Shown: positions 34,994 to 44,825, counted from the first letter of the stretch. The stretch is 64,000 bases of DNA from Escherichia ruysiae (GCF_902498915.1 NZ_CABVLQ010000001.1); one strand, 5' to 3'. Numbers and translations are program-made. Notes: a model not told the origin generated them from the letters alone.

Positions 34994-36829
34994 TTATTTT
35001 CCTTGATTAATTAAGACAGGAATAACCTGAGTAAAATCTTCCAGCGCCTGGTGTAAATCCCATTGTTGTTCTTTATTGCCGCTGGAGCACAAAATCACTT
35101 TCAGCGATTTTAATAACCGTAATGCCGCCGCTGGCTGTTGCTGATGTTGTAATGCCGTCACCAGTTGCATAATGCAGGGGTTATTGAGATTGATATACAG
35201 ACTTGACGTTTTGGTCTTTTGGATTTGCGAGGTGAATTGCCGCGCCAGCATTAACGCTGCGGTGCTAATACGTTTATCCGCGTCATCCTGTTCGAGAATT
35301 TTTTTTAATTCCGCTTCGCGATCTGGCGTAACCACGAGCGGTAAAACGGCGGGTTCGAAGCGGGAGATGATTAATTGCTCGCCGTCGCAAAGATGCTCTT
35401 CCAGATAAGCAACCTGCTCTTCGGGTAATTCCGCAAGGCTGAACAACTGTTCATTACCCGTTTGTGTACCGACTTCAATAATCCGGCAATGATATAACAG
35501 CGCCCAGCGGCGTAAAAATGGCACCACGGCATAGCGATCGCCACGCGCAACGGGTCGTTGCAGAATGTGGAACAACATCTCTTCAAAACCGCCATCGCGG
35601 CTTAACAGAATATGAATGCTGTTATTAATGCGTAAATCTTTTGCCAGCAGCGCACCTTTTGAGGTAGGCACCTGCAAACGGTCTTTGAGCAAATCAAACA
35701 GACGGTCATCACACAACGCTGCGCCAAGCAACGCTTCGTTATGGCGCATTAATACACGCCGCCAGATTTCTGGCTGATTTTGTGCGAGATCGGACAAACC
35801 AGAAATCAGCGCCTCTTTTAACGCCTCCTGCACCGCAACCCAGGTTTCGTCGCGCTGGAGATCTTCCCGGCTCGCCGTCGGCGTCAGTTTCGAAGACTCA
35901 ATCACACCGCCGATAAAACCGGCCCAGGGCGGTAACAGCTCACGCGCTTCGTCATCGAGTAACATGCCGCGCAAAAACAGCGACAGGTTGCGGTTATCGC
36001 TGGTGCCGTAAGTTGCGCCATCCTGAATCCATAAAATCCCGACCGCATCGCTCATTCCCGCTGGCACCACCGGAATGGTGCAAATAGGTTCAAAAGAAGA
36101 TTCAAACTGGGCGGCAAAGGCGAGATTTTTCCGCTGTACCAGCGCGCGGTGCATCGTTACGCCATCTGGCGTTTCTTCACGCCACGGCGGCTGGAGTTTG
36201 TTCACTGGCTCGCTGGCGTCCCCCACATAGACCGGTTCGTGCAGCAATATGCAGTAGCGGGAAAGGACGCGGTTCAGCAAATTGTTACTCGCCAGATGGC
36301 TGTACTCTTCTTTGAGCGTCAGAATCACCTGCGTCCCCGGCTCCGAGGACTGATGCGGCGTAACGGTATATTTTTGCCCGTCGGTAGAGTGGTATTTCCA
36401 GCTCTGATCTGGCGTTTGCCACGAGGTGGTCAGTACCGTCACTTCTTTTGCCAGTACAAATGCCGACAAAAAACCGAGGCCGAACATACCAATTAAACCG
36501 GTATTGTCATCCTGCTGGCGCAGCATTCGGGTATAACCCACGCCCACTGTAGCCAGGAAGCCGTGAATTTCGCTTTCTGTCAGACCCGCGCCGGTATCGC
36601 TAATGGTGATGGTGGATTTCGCCACGTCCGCCACTACACGAATAGAGTTATCCTTTGGTGCATCGGGTTGCTCAATCCTGCGGCGCACGATCGCATCGTG
36701 CCCGTTCTGCACCAGCTCCCGCACGGCGACCACGGGGGTGGAGTAAAGATGCTTACTGAGCACCTCAATTAAGCCGTTTAAATTAACTTCGGTAGAATAT
36801 GAACTGCCAGGTAACTGTAATGTACTCAT
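34994..36829 (-). CDS. Divergent HSP90/HtpG-like GHKL ATPase
   Basis: A 611-residue protein close in length to HtpG (624) but clearly different. The N-terminal ATPase has the GHKL boxes: Glu38-x3-Asn42 in RELVQNGHDAI, DTGAG (78-82), and GMFGLGFLSAF (114-124). The middle domain keeps the ATP-gamma-phosphate Arg in LTPTASREDLQ (Arg321, compare NVSREILQ in HtpG). The C-terminal third is divergent and lacks recognisable HtpG dimer sequence. It should hydrolyse ATP and act as a clamp chaperone or conformational switch. First gene of a two-gene operon placed between fdhD and yiiG. Confidence 0.88.
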   Translation of the reverse strand: MSTLQLPGSSYSTEVNLNGLIEVLSKHLYSTPVVAVRELVQNGHDAIVRRRIEQPDAPKDNSIRVVADVAKSTITISDTGAGLTESEIHGFLATVGVGYTRMLRQQDDNTGLIGMFGLGFLSAFVLAKEVTVLTTSWQTPDQSWKYHSTDGQKYTVTPHQSSEPGTQVILTLKEEYSHLASNNLLNRVLSRYCILLHEPVYVGDASEPVNKLQPPWREETPDGVTMHRALVQRKNLAFAAQFESSFEPICTIPVVPAGMSDAVGILWIQDGATYGTSDNRNLSLFLRGMLLDDEARELLPPWAGFIGGVIESSKLTPTASREDLQRDETWVAVQEALKEALISGLSDLAQNQPEIWRRVLMRHNEALLGAALCDDRLFDLLKDRLQVPTSKGALLAKDLRINNSIHILLSRDGGFEEMLFHILQRPVARGDRYAVVPFLRRWALLYHCRIIEVGTQTGNEQLFSLAELPEEQVAYLEEHLCDGEQLIISRFEPAVLPLVVTPDREAELKKILEQDDADKRISTAALMLARQFTSQIQKTKTSSLYINLNNPCIMQLVTALQHQQQPAAALRLLKSLKVILCSSGNKEQQWDLHQALEDFTQVIPVLINQGK

Positions 36830-37107
36830 TTTTCAATACTCATAATCCATCACCCACTATTGAAAATACATTGCTGTTTTTTACAACCGGTGCAAGGTTT
36901 GTTATTTTCATTCACTCATCGGAAACATTTATTTATTGACGCGATGATTAAAACAAAATGTCTTATATAAATAATGATTAATTCTTAAAGGATTAATGCG
37001 ACTGGAGTATATCGATATAAACCGAAGTTAACGAGATAATTTCTTGTGGTGAAATTATTATTTAAATGCTGAATAACATATTCAGCATTATTTAATAAAA
37101 AAATAAA
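36830..37107. promoter_or_regulatory. AT-rich upstream region of the HSP90-like operon
   Basis: A 278-bp stretch without genes, much more AT-rich than its neighbours, as often seen upstream of acquired genes. It contains a perfect 10-bp inverted repeat AATGCTGAAT-AACAT-ATTCAGCATT (37065-37089). No convincing sigma32 promoter was found by eye. The promoter of the operon must lie here, but its position is not clear. Confidence 0.45.
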
Positions 37108-37134
37108 ACCGCAATCCAGAATCAGAATTGCGGT
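37092..37134 (-). terminator. Rho-independent terminator of fdhD
   Basis: ACCGCAAT (37108-37115) pairs with ATTGCGGT (37127-37134). On the minus strand the stem is followed by a long T-rich run (TTTTATTTTTTTATTAAA). It lies just after the fdhD stop. Confidence 0.85.
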
Positions 37135-37140
37135 ACTTCT

Positions 37141-37977
37141 TTAATTATGAATCAATCGTTGCGGATGAGTATAAATCGTCGCCCGTCCCGGCTTACAAAA
37201 ACCTACCAGCGTCAGGTTACATCGCTCGGCGACCTCTACGGCAAGCGTTGTCGCGGCAGACACCGCAAACAGAATTTCTACCCCGCACATCGCTGATTTT
37301 TGCACCATTTCATAGCTGGCACGGCTGGAAACCAACACCGCACCCTGCTGCCAACGTTCACCTTCTTGCGCCCGCCGACCTAACAGTTTATCCAGCGCCA
37401 CATGGCGGCCCACATCTTCATGTCCGCCAGCCAGTTCGCCAGACGGCAACATCCAGGCGGCGACGTGAGTACAGCCGGTCAGTTGCCCCACTGGCTGGAA
37501 ATCATTGAGATGGCGTAATGCATCATCCAGTTTGTTGAGATCAAACGTTTGGGTGAACGGCAACGGCTGCACTGGCTTACCGATGTCGTTAAGTTGCTCC
37601 ACGCCACATACGCCACAGCCCGTGCGCCCCGCCAGTGCCCGACGACGCTCTTTCAACCCCATAAAGCGACGGCTGGAAAGCTCAATTTGCACTTCCAGAC
37701 CATTACACGAGGGAACAACATCCATGCCGAATATATCGCGCGGACTTTCGATAATTCCTTCTGAAAGCGAAAAACCGAGCGCAAACAGTTCAAGGTCTTT
37801 GGGCGATGCCATCATCACTACGTGCGAAATGCCGTTGTAGACCAACGCAACGGGAACTTCTTCCGCGACTTCATCAAGCCGGGAACGTTGTAAATCATCA
37901 CGCTGCCATAACTCAATTTGTCGCATTCCCGTGATATTTGTCACATTTTTGATTTCTTTTTGCTGTGTTTTTTTCAC
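37141..37977 (-). CDS. fdhD: Formate dehydrogenase accessory sulfurtransferase
   Basis: Transfers sulfur from IscS to the molybdenum cofactor before insertion into formate dehydrogenases; 278 residues, cytoplasmic. The active-site Cys pair is in GRTGCGVCGVEQL (CxxC near residues 121-124), and GGHEDVGRHVALDKLLG and VSSRASYEMVQK are family signatures. Divergent from fdoG. The C-terminus (QRLIHN) differs slightly from K-12. Confidence 0.96.
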   Translation of the reverse strand: MKKTQQKEIKNVTNITGMRQIELWQRDDLQRSRLDEVAEEVPVALVYNGISHVVMMASPKDLELFALGFSLSEGIIESPRDIFGMDVVPSCNGLEVQIELSSRRFMGLKERRRALAGRTGCGVCGVEQLNDIGKPVQPLPFTQTFDLNKLDDALRHLNDFQPVGQLTGCTHVAAWMLPSGELAGGHEDVGRHVALDKLLGRRAQEGERWQQGAVLVSSRASYEMVQKSAMCGVEILFAVSAATTLAVEVAERCNLTLVGFCKPGRATIYTHPQRLIHN

Positions 37978-38170
37978 TTTCTCTTAACCAGATAAGAACA
38001 CACACACCAAGATTATGGTATTCTGTTACAAACCCTTCCTGGATGGAGGGAAATTGAGCCAATTCTGGACCTTTGCGGCCCCTTCCGCAAAGAAAAATAA
38101 CTCCCACTCCCTGCACACGCAGCAAGCGAATGTAAATGGGACGTGACAATGTCGAAACAAGGAGCAATCC

Positions 38171-41100
38171 ATGCAGGTCAGCAGAAGGCAGTTCTTTAAG
38201 ATCTGCGCTGGCGGTATGGCAGGCACCACGGCAGCGGCACTGGGTTTTGCACCCAGCGTAGCACTCGCGGAAACCCGGCAGTATAAACTGCTGCGCACCC
38301 GCGAAACCCGTAATACCTGCACCTATTGTTCCGTAGGCTGTGGGCTGTTGATGTACAGCCTCGGTGACGGAGCAAAAAACGCCAAAGCATCTATCTTCCA
38401 TATCGAAGGCGATCCGGATCACCCGGTCAACCGTGGTGCACTTTGTCCGAAAGGCGCTGGCCTGGTGGATTTTATCCACTCCGAAAGCCGTCTGAAGTTC
38501 CCGGAATATCGTGCGCCTGGTTCTGACAAATGGCAGCAAATCAGTTGGGAAGAAGCGTTTGATCGCATCGCCAAACTGATGAAAGAAGACCGCGATGCGA
38601 ACTACATTGCGCAAAACGCCGAAGGCGTGACCGTTAACCGCTGGCTCTCCACCGGAATGTTGTGTGCTTCCGCGTCGAGCAACGAAACCGGCTATTTAAC
38701 GCAAAAATTCTCCCGCGCGCTGGGTATGCTCGCGGTCGACAACCAGGCGCGTGTCTGACACGGACCAACGGTAGCAAGTCTTGCTCCAACATTTGGTCGC
38801 GGTGCGATGACCAACCACTGGGTCGACATCAAGAACGCCAACCTTGTCGTGGTGATGGGCGGTAACGCCGCTGAAGCTCACCCGGTAGGATTCCGCTGGG
38901 CGATGGAAGCCAAAATTCACAACGGCGCGAAGCTAATTGTGATTGATCCTCGCTTTACGCGCACGGCGGCGGTGGCTGACTACTATGCCCCAATTCGTTC
39001 CGGTACTGACATTGCTTTCCTGTCAGGCGTTTTGCTGTACCTGCTGAACAATGAAAAATTCAACCGCGAATACACCGAAGCCTATACCAACGCCAGCCTG
39101 ATCGTGCGTGAGGATTACGGCTTTGAAGATGGCCTGTTCACCGGCTACGACGCGGAAAAACGTAAGTACGATAAATCTTCCTGGACTTACGAACTGGACG
39201 AAAACGGCTTTGCCAAACGCGATACCACGTTGCAACATCCGCGCTGCGTGTGGAACTTGCTGAAACAGCACGTTTCCCGTTATACGCCAGATGTGGTTGA
39301 AAACATCTGTGGTACGCCAAAAGACGCGTTCCTGAAAGTCTGCGAATACATCGCAGAAACCAGTGCTCACGATAAAACAGCCTCGTTCCTTTACGCGCTC
39401 GGCTGGACGCAACACTCCGTTGGTGCGCAAAACATTCGTACCATGGCGATGATCCAGTTGCTGCTCGGTAATATGGGGATGGCTGGCGGCGGCGTTAACG
39501 CCCTGCGCGGTCACTCCAACATTCAGGGGCTGACGGATCTGGGGCTGCTGTCGCAAAGCCTGCCGGGTTACATGACGCTGCCAAGTGAGAAGCAGACCGA
39601 TCTGCAAACCTACCTTACCGCCAACACGCCGAAACCGCTGCTGGAAGGCCAGGTCAACTACTGGGGCAACTACCCGAAATTCTTCGTCTCAATGATGAAG
39701 GCCTTCTTTGGTGATAAAGCGACGGCGGAAAATAGCTGGGGCTTTGACTGGTTGCCGAAGTGGGATAAAGGCTACGACGTCCTGCAATACTTCGAGATGA
39801 TGAAAGAGGGCAAGGTCAATGGCTATATCTGCCAGGGCTTTAACCCTGTTGCCTCATTCCCGAACAAAAACAAAGTGATCGGCTGTCTGTCAAAACTGAA
39901 GTTCCTCGTCACCATCGACCCGCTGAACACTGAAACCTCCAACTTCTGGCAGAACCACGGTGAGCTGAACGAAGTTGACTCGTCGAAGATCCAGACCGAA
40001 GTGTTCCGTCTGCCATCGACCTGCTTCGCGGAAGAGAACGGTTCAATCGTTAACTCCGGTCGCTGGTTGCAGTGGCACTGGAAAGGTGCGGACGCCCCAG
40101 GGATTGCGCTGACTGATGGCGAGATCCTCTCCGGTATCTTCCTGCGCTTGCGCAAGATGTATGCCGAACAGGGTGGCGCGAACCCGGACCAGGTGCTGAA
40201 CATGACCTGGAACTACGCCATTCCGCATGAGCCGAAGTCGGAAGAAGTAGCGATGGAGAGCAACGGTAAGGCGCTGGCCGATATTACCGATCCGGCAACC
40301 GGTGCGGTTATCGTCAAGAAAGGCCAACAACTTAGCTCGTTCGCCCAACTGCGCGATGACGGTACGACTTCCTGTGGCTGCTGGATTTTCGCCGGTAGCT
40401 GGACGCCGGAAGGCAACCAGATGGCACGCCGTGATAACGCCGATCCGTCTGGCCTCGGTAACACGCTGGGCTGGGCATGGGCATGGCCGCTTAACCGCCG
40501 CATCCTGTATAACCGCGCCTCCGCAGACCCGCAGGGTAACCCGTGGGATCCGAAGCGTCAGTTGCTGAAATGGGACGGCACTAAGTGGACCGGCTGGGAT
40601 ATTCCGGACTACAGCGCAGCACCTCCTGGCAGTGGCGTCGGGCCGTTTATCATGCAGCAGGAAGGCATGGGGCGTCTGTTTGCCCTCGATAAGATGGCGG
40701 AAGGTCCGTTCCCGGAACACTACGAGCCGTTTGAAACGCCGCTGGGGACTAACCCGCTGCATCCAAACGTTATCTCGAACCCGGCTGCGCGTATCTTTAA
40801 AGACGACGCCGAAGCATTGGGTAAAGCCGATAAGTTCCCGTATGTCGGAACCACCTATCGTCTGACCGAGCACTTCCACTACTGGACCAAACACGCGCTG
40901 TTGAACGCGATTTTGCAACCAGAGCAGTTTGTGGAAATCGGTGAGTCGCTGGCGAATAAACTTGGCATTGCTCAGGGCGATACCGTGAAAGTCTCCTCTA
41001 ACCGTGGCTATATCAAAGCCAAAGCGGTGGTGACCAAACGTATTCGCACGCTGAAAGCGAACGGCAAAGATATCGATACCATCGGTATTCCGATTCACTG

Positions 41101-41221
41101 GGGCTATGAAGGTGTTGCGAAAAAAGGCTTTATTGCCAATACGTTAACGCCATTCGTTGGTGATGCGAACACGCAGACGCCGGAGTTTAAGTCCTTCCTT
41201 GTGAATGTGGAAAAGGTGTAA
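38171..41221 (+). CDS. fdoG: Formate dehydrogenase O, major (selenocysteine) subunit
   Basis: Catalytic subunit of respiratory formate dehydrogenase O, oxidising formate in the periplasm; 1016 residues including one selenocysteine. The in-frame TGA at 38756-38758 is codon 196, the position of Sec in FdoG, and the frame resumes without shift to 41221. It is read through, not broken. The N-terminus has a twin-arginine signal (SRRQFFK, residues 4-10). Cysteines for one [4Fe-4S] lie in TCTYCSVGCG and GALCPKG. The molybdopterin domains follow. Heads the fdoGHI-fdhE operon. Confidence 0.97.
38756..38800 (+). promoter_or_regulatory. Selenocysteine codon and bacterial SECIS element
   Basis: TGA at 38756-38758 followed by the SECIS hairpin region. 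The apical stem AGCAA (38773-38777) / TTGCT (38781-38785) with loop GTC lies about 15 bases downstream, as required for SelB binding. It matches the known fdnG/fdoG arrangement. Confidence 0.85.
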
Positions 41222-41233
41222 CGGAGACGACAT

Positions 41234-42136
41234 ATGGCTTATCAATCTCAAGATATCATTCGTCGTTCCGCGACTAACGGTCTGACCCCCGCGCCTCAGG
41301 CGCGGGACTTCCAGGAAGAAGTGGCGAAACTCATCGACGTCACCACCTGTATCGGCTGTAAAGCCTGTCAGGTGGCGTGTTCAGAGTGGAACGACATTCG
41401 CGATACCGTCGGCAATAACATTGGGGTGTACGACAACCCCAATGATTTAAGCGCCAAATCGTGGACGGTAATGCGCTTCTCGGAAGTGGAGCAGAACGAC
41501 AAACTGGAATGGCTGATCCGCAAAGACGGCTGTATGCACTGTTCCGACCCTGGCTGCCTGAAAGCGTGCCCGGCGGAAGGGGCAATTATTCAGTATGCCA
41601 ACGGTATCGTCGACTTCCAGTCCGAGCAGTGCATTGGCTGCGGTTATTGCATTGCGGGCTGTCCGTTCGATATTCCGCGTCTTAACCCGGAAGACAACCG
41701 CGTCTACAAATGTACGCTGTGCGTTGACCGCGTGGTGGTTGGGCAAGAACCGGCCTGTGTGAAGACCTGCCCGACGGGCGCGATTCACTTCGGTACGAAA
41801 GAGTCGATGAAAACGCTAGCGAGCGAGCGCGTGGCGGAGCTGAAAACCCGTGGTTACGACAATGCGGGTCTGTACGATCCGGCTGGCGTCGGTGGTACAC
41901 ACGTGATGTACGTGCTGCACCATGCTGACAAGCCGAACCTGTATCATGGCTTGCCGGAGAACCCGGAAATCAGCGAAACCGTGAAATTCTGGAAAGGCAT
42001 CTGGAAACCGCTCGCGGCTGTTGGCTTTGCGGCTACCTTCGCGGCCAGTATCTTCCACTACGTGGGTGTCGGTCCGAACCGTGCGGATGAGGAAGAGAAC
42101 AATCTGCACGAAGAGAAAGACGAGGAGCGCAAATGA
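41234..42136 (+). CDS. fdoH: Formate dehydrogenase O, iron-sulfur subunit
   Basis: Electron-transfer beta subunit, 300 residues. Four cysteine groups for [4Fe-4S] clusters: [35 protein letters not shown], and CTLCVDRV with CVKTC. A single C-terminal membrane helix near residues 257-280 anchors it to the inner membrane, with the globular part in the periplasm carried across with FdoG. Starts 12 bp after fdoG with CGGAGACG; its end overlaps fdoI by 4 bp. Confidence 0.97.
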
Positions 42137-42768
42137 AACGACGTGACACCATCGTGCGCTACACCGCGCCGGAACGTATCAACCACTGGGTAACCGCCTT
42201 CTGTTTCATCCTGGCGGCGGTGAGTGGGCTGGGCTTTTTGTTCCCGTCCTTCAACTGGTTGATGCAAATCATGGGCACACCGCAGCTGGCGCGAATTCTG
42301 CACCCGTTTGTCGGCGTGGTTATGTTTGCCTCGTTCATCATCATGTTTTTCCGTTACTGGCATCACAACCTAATCAATCGGGATGATATCTTTTGGGCGA
42401 AGAATATTCGTAAGATCGTCGTCAACGAGGAAGTAGGTGACACCGGGCGTTATAACTTCGGTCAGAAATGCGTTTTCTGGGCAGCGATTATTTTCCTGGT
42501 TCTGCTGCTGGTGAGCGGTGTGATTATCTGGCGTCCTTATTTTGCGCCTGCTTTCTCAATCCCGGTGATCCGATTCGCGTTAATGCTGCATTCATTTGCC
42601 GCAGTAGCGTTAATTGTGGTTATCATGGTGCATATCTACGCCGCCCTTTGGGTGAAAGGCACGATTACCGCCATGGTGGAAGGATGGGTTACCAGCGCAT
42701 GGGCGAAGAAACACCATCCACGCTGGTATCGTGAAGTCCGCAAGACAACGGAAAAGAAAGCTGAATGA
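42133..42768 (+). CDS. fdoI: Formate dehydrogenase O, cytochrome b556 subunit
   Basis: Integral membrane gamma subunit of 211 residues with four hydrophobic helices and the heme-ligand histidines (INHWV near residue 18, and [20 protein letters not shown] near 150-170). Passes electrons to quinone. Overlaps fdoH and fdhE by 4 bp on each side. Confidence 0.97.
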
Positions 42769-43694
42769 GTATTCGCATAATCCCGCAAGATGAGCTGGGT
42801 TCGAGCGAGAAACGTACGGCGGATATGATTCCGCCGTTATTGTTCCCTCGGCTCAAGAATTTATACAACCGCCGCGCCGAGCGTCTGCGCGAGCTGGCAG
42901 AAAATAATCCGCTGGGTGATTACCTGCGCTTTGCTGCGCTTATCGCCCACGCCCAGGAAGTGGTGCTGTACGACCATCCGCTGGAGATGGATCTGACCGC
43001 GCGCATTAAAGAAGCCAGCGCACAGGGTAAGCCACCGCTGGATATTCACGTCCTGCCGCGCGATAAGCACTGGCAAAAGCTACTGATGGCGCTGATTGCT
43101 GAGCTGAAACCAGAAATGAGCGGTCCGGCGCTGGCCGTGATTGAGAATCTGGAGAAGGCATCAACACAGGAGCTGGAAGATATGGCCAGCGCACTGTTTG
43201 CCTCTGATTTCTCGTCCGTCAGCAGCGATAAAGCGCCGTTTATCTGGGCCGCACTGTCGCTCTACTGGGCGCAGATGGCCAATTTGATCCCCGGCAAAGC
43301 CCGCGCTGAATACGGCGAACAACGTCAATATTGCCCGGTTTGTGGTTCTATGCCGGTGTCCAGCATGGTGCAAATTGGCACCACTCAGGGTCTGCGTTAC
43401 CTGCACTGCAACCTGTGCGAAACCGAATGGCACGTGGTGCGCGTAAAATGCAGCAACTGCGAGCAGAGCGGCAAACTGCATTACTGGTCGCTGGATGACG
43501 AACAGGCCGCGATTAAAGCCGAAAGCTGCGATGACTGCGGCACTTACCTGAAGATTCTTTATCAGGAAAAAGAACCGAAAGTTGAAGCCGTGGCAGATGA
43601 CCTCGCCTCTCTGGTACTGGACGCGCGAATGGAGCAAGAAGGCTACGCCCGTAGTTCCATTAACCCGTTCCTGTTTCCGGGTGAAGGGGAGTAA
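42765..43694 (+). CDS. fdhE: Formate dehydrogenase assembly protein FdhE
   Basis: Cytoplasmic assembly/proofreading factor of 309 residues needed for active formate dehydrogenases. The C-terminal half carries four CxxC pairs (YCPVCGSMP, LHCNLCETEW, CSNCEQSG, CDDCGTYL) that bind iron in rubredoxin-like folds. It binds the Tat-targeted catalytic subunits. Last gene of the fdo operon; a weak hairpin TCCGGG / CCCGGA follows at 43707-43730. Confidence 0.96.
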   Translation: MSIRIIPQDELGSSEKRTADMIPPLLFPRLKNLYNRRAERLRELAENNPLGDYLRFAALIAHAQEVVLYDHPLEMDLTARIKEASAQGKPPLDIHVLPRDKHWQKLLMALIAELKPEMSGPALAVIENLEKASTQELEDMASALFASDFSSVSSDKAPFIWAALSLYWAQMANLIPGKARAEYGEQRQYCPVCGSMPVSSMVQIGTTQGLRYLHCNLCETEWHVVRVKCSNCEQSGKLHYWSLDDEQAAIKAESCDDCGTYLKILYQEKEPKVEAVADDLASLVLDARMEQEGYARSSINPFLFPGEGE

Positions 43695-43706
43695 TCTCTG
43701 ACGTTT

Positions 43707-43730
43707 TCCGGGTGGCGCTGGTCGCCCGGA
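43707..43730 (+). terminator. Weak hairpin after fdhE
   Basis: TCCGGG (43707-43712) and CCCGGA (43725-43730) pair just downstream of the fdhE stop; 12-nt loop and no good U-tract. Confidence 0.4.
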
Positions 43731-43787
43731 TTACAGCTCATAGGGTGTGACGACACCTGCTATTCCCGCAAAATCTCTCGTATTTCG

Positions 43788-43826
43788 CGAGGCGTTTTCC
43801 AGATACGATGTAACAGTTGCAGTTAT
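43788..43826. repeat. Direct repeat copy 1 flanking yiiE
   Basis: A 39-bp sequence CGAGGCGTTTTCC...AACAGTTGCAGTTAT, repeated at 44228-44266 with 34 of 39 identical bases. A second 17-bp exact repeat TTTTATATTCAAGAATA follows it (43881-43897). Together they bracket yiiE. Confidence 0.8.
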
Positions 43827-43909
43827 TATAAGTTCAAGTAAAACAGCCTCGTATTAATACCAGAATAAGGGCATCTGGTTTTTTATATTCAAGAATAAAA
43901 AAAATTTTG

Positions 43910-44128
43910 TCATTCCTTATGATCCTTACACTGATCATCAACACCTACTGTCTCACCCCTTTGCCTGCTACCCTTTGCTTTACGCACCGGGAATTGCTGA
44001 CGCTCCAGATATTGCTCTATCGCTTCGCGCAAAATTGCAGATCGCGAAACCTTACGCCAGCCCCTGAGCTTATTCAGCCGTTTAATTGCCTCTTCTGATA
44101 AATGAAGAAAAACCGTATTCATCGCCAT
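43910..44128 (-). CDS. yiiE: Ribbon-helix-helix (CopG-like) small DNA-binding protein
   Basis: A 72-residue protein. The N-terminus MAMNTVFLHLSEEAIKRLNK and the following GWRKVSRSAILREAIEQYL form a typical ribbon-helix-helix fold: one beta strand then two helices. Probably a small transcriptional regulator or an orphan antitoxin. The start at 44128 is chosen because AAGGTGG lies six bases upstream. It resembles K-12 YiiE, but the yiiE/yiiF names are easily confused, so the symbol is from memory. Confidence 0.8.
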   Translation of the reverse strand: MAMNTVFLHLSEEAIKRLNKLRGWRKVSRSAILREAIEQYLERQQFPVRKAKGSRQRGETVGVDDQCKDHKE

Positions 44129-44546
44129 TTTCACCACCTTACATATATTTCTCATTAATGTATGTGCGAAAACTACGCCGAAAAATTAATTAACGAAAGC
44201 TGATCTTTGCATGTTGTTTTGTTTTTACGAGGCGGTTTCCAAAGATAATGTAACAGTTGCAGTTATTTCAATTGTTACTCAAAAATGGTTTAGTTATAGC
44301 CCAGGATGGTTTATTACTTTTAATTAAGCGGGGGCACATCTACAGAAAAGAAACAACAAATAATAAGGATGAATTATGGATGCGATAAATATTTTATATT
44401 CAAGAATATTTTTTTGATTGGGTCTTCATTTGCTTCATCAGGATGGTGTACCCGAAAAAAGTCAGCATCTTTACCGCACCACGTTTAAGGTGAAATCTAC
44501 CATCCATAACTGACCAGTCGTGCTGCCACCAACTGGTCTTTGATTG
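44129..44546. other. Gene-poor stretch with repeat copy 2 and a 13-codon leader-like frame
   Basis: No gene of normal size is seen in this 418-bp stretch. It holds the second copies of the direct repeats (44228-44266 and 44392-44408). It also holds a 13-codon frame MDAINILYSRIFF (44376-44417) preceded by ATAAGGATGA, a good ribosome site. Sequence after 44418 may be the remnant of a mobile element, but I could not identify it. Confidence 0.5.
44228..44266. repeat. Direct repeat copy 2 flanking yiiE
   Basis: CGAGGCGGTTTCC...AACAGTTGCAGTTAT, exactly 440 bp after copy 1 at 43788, 34 of 39 bases identical. The linked 17-bp repeat TTTTATATTCAAGAATA recurs at 44392-44408. Confidence 0.8.
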
Positions 44547-44825
44547 CTAGTAGTAGTAAATTTGCGGATAACAGTCCGGGAACCAAACGATTCCGTCCGG
44601 ATCATCCCCCCGCATCACTCTATAGCATTGGCGTCGATCATCGGCGCGACGACGAAGCGTAGTATAAAGGCGCTTCCATTCATGGTCGCCCGGTGTACTG
44701 TAGTTTACCCAACAATCCATTGAAGGATGACGCCATTTGCCTGTAAGTGTTGAGATCCCTGAATGCTTATGCGGCTTCGCTTTACCATTACGATCCCGGT
44801 CTTTACGCGTATTAAATGTGGACAT
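44547..44825 (-). CDS. Small basic protein of unknown function
   Basis: A 92-residue protein I do not recognise. The first 25 residues are strongly basic (RKDRDRNGKAKPHKH), and the rest is rich in Trp, Tyr and Arg (KWRHPSMDCWVNY, LYTTLRRRADDRRQC), which could bind nucleic acid. AGGAG lies seven bases before the ATG, so translation is likely. It is 61 bp downstream of the Cys-rich gene on the same strand, and both lie downstream of the antitoxin-like gene. It may be part of the same acquired segment. Confidence 0.6.
   Translation of the reverse strand: MSTFNTRKDRDRNGKAKPHKHSGISTLTGKWRHPSMDCWVNYSTPGDHEWKRLYTTLRRRADDRRQCYRVMRGDDPDGIVWFPDCYPQIYYY

Noticed and set aside
37913..38614. 233-codon open frame across the fdhD-fdoG spacer
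   Set aside because: It overlaps fdhD and fdoG coding regions antisense or out of frame and has no motif.
38171..38758. fdoG as a frameshifted or nonsense pseudogene
   Set aside because: The stop is a TGA at the exact selenocysteine position with a SECIS element and unbroken frame after it.
40043..41098. 351-codon open frame opposite fdoG
   Set aside because: Antisense shadow of fdoG; Arg/His-rich composition with no domain and no sensible ribosome site.
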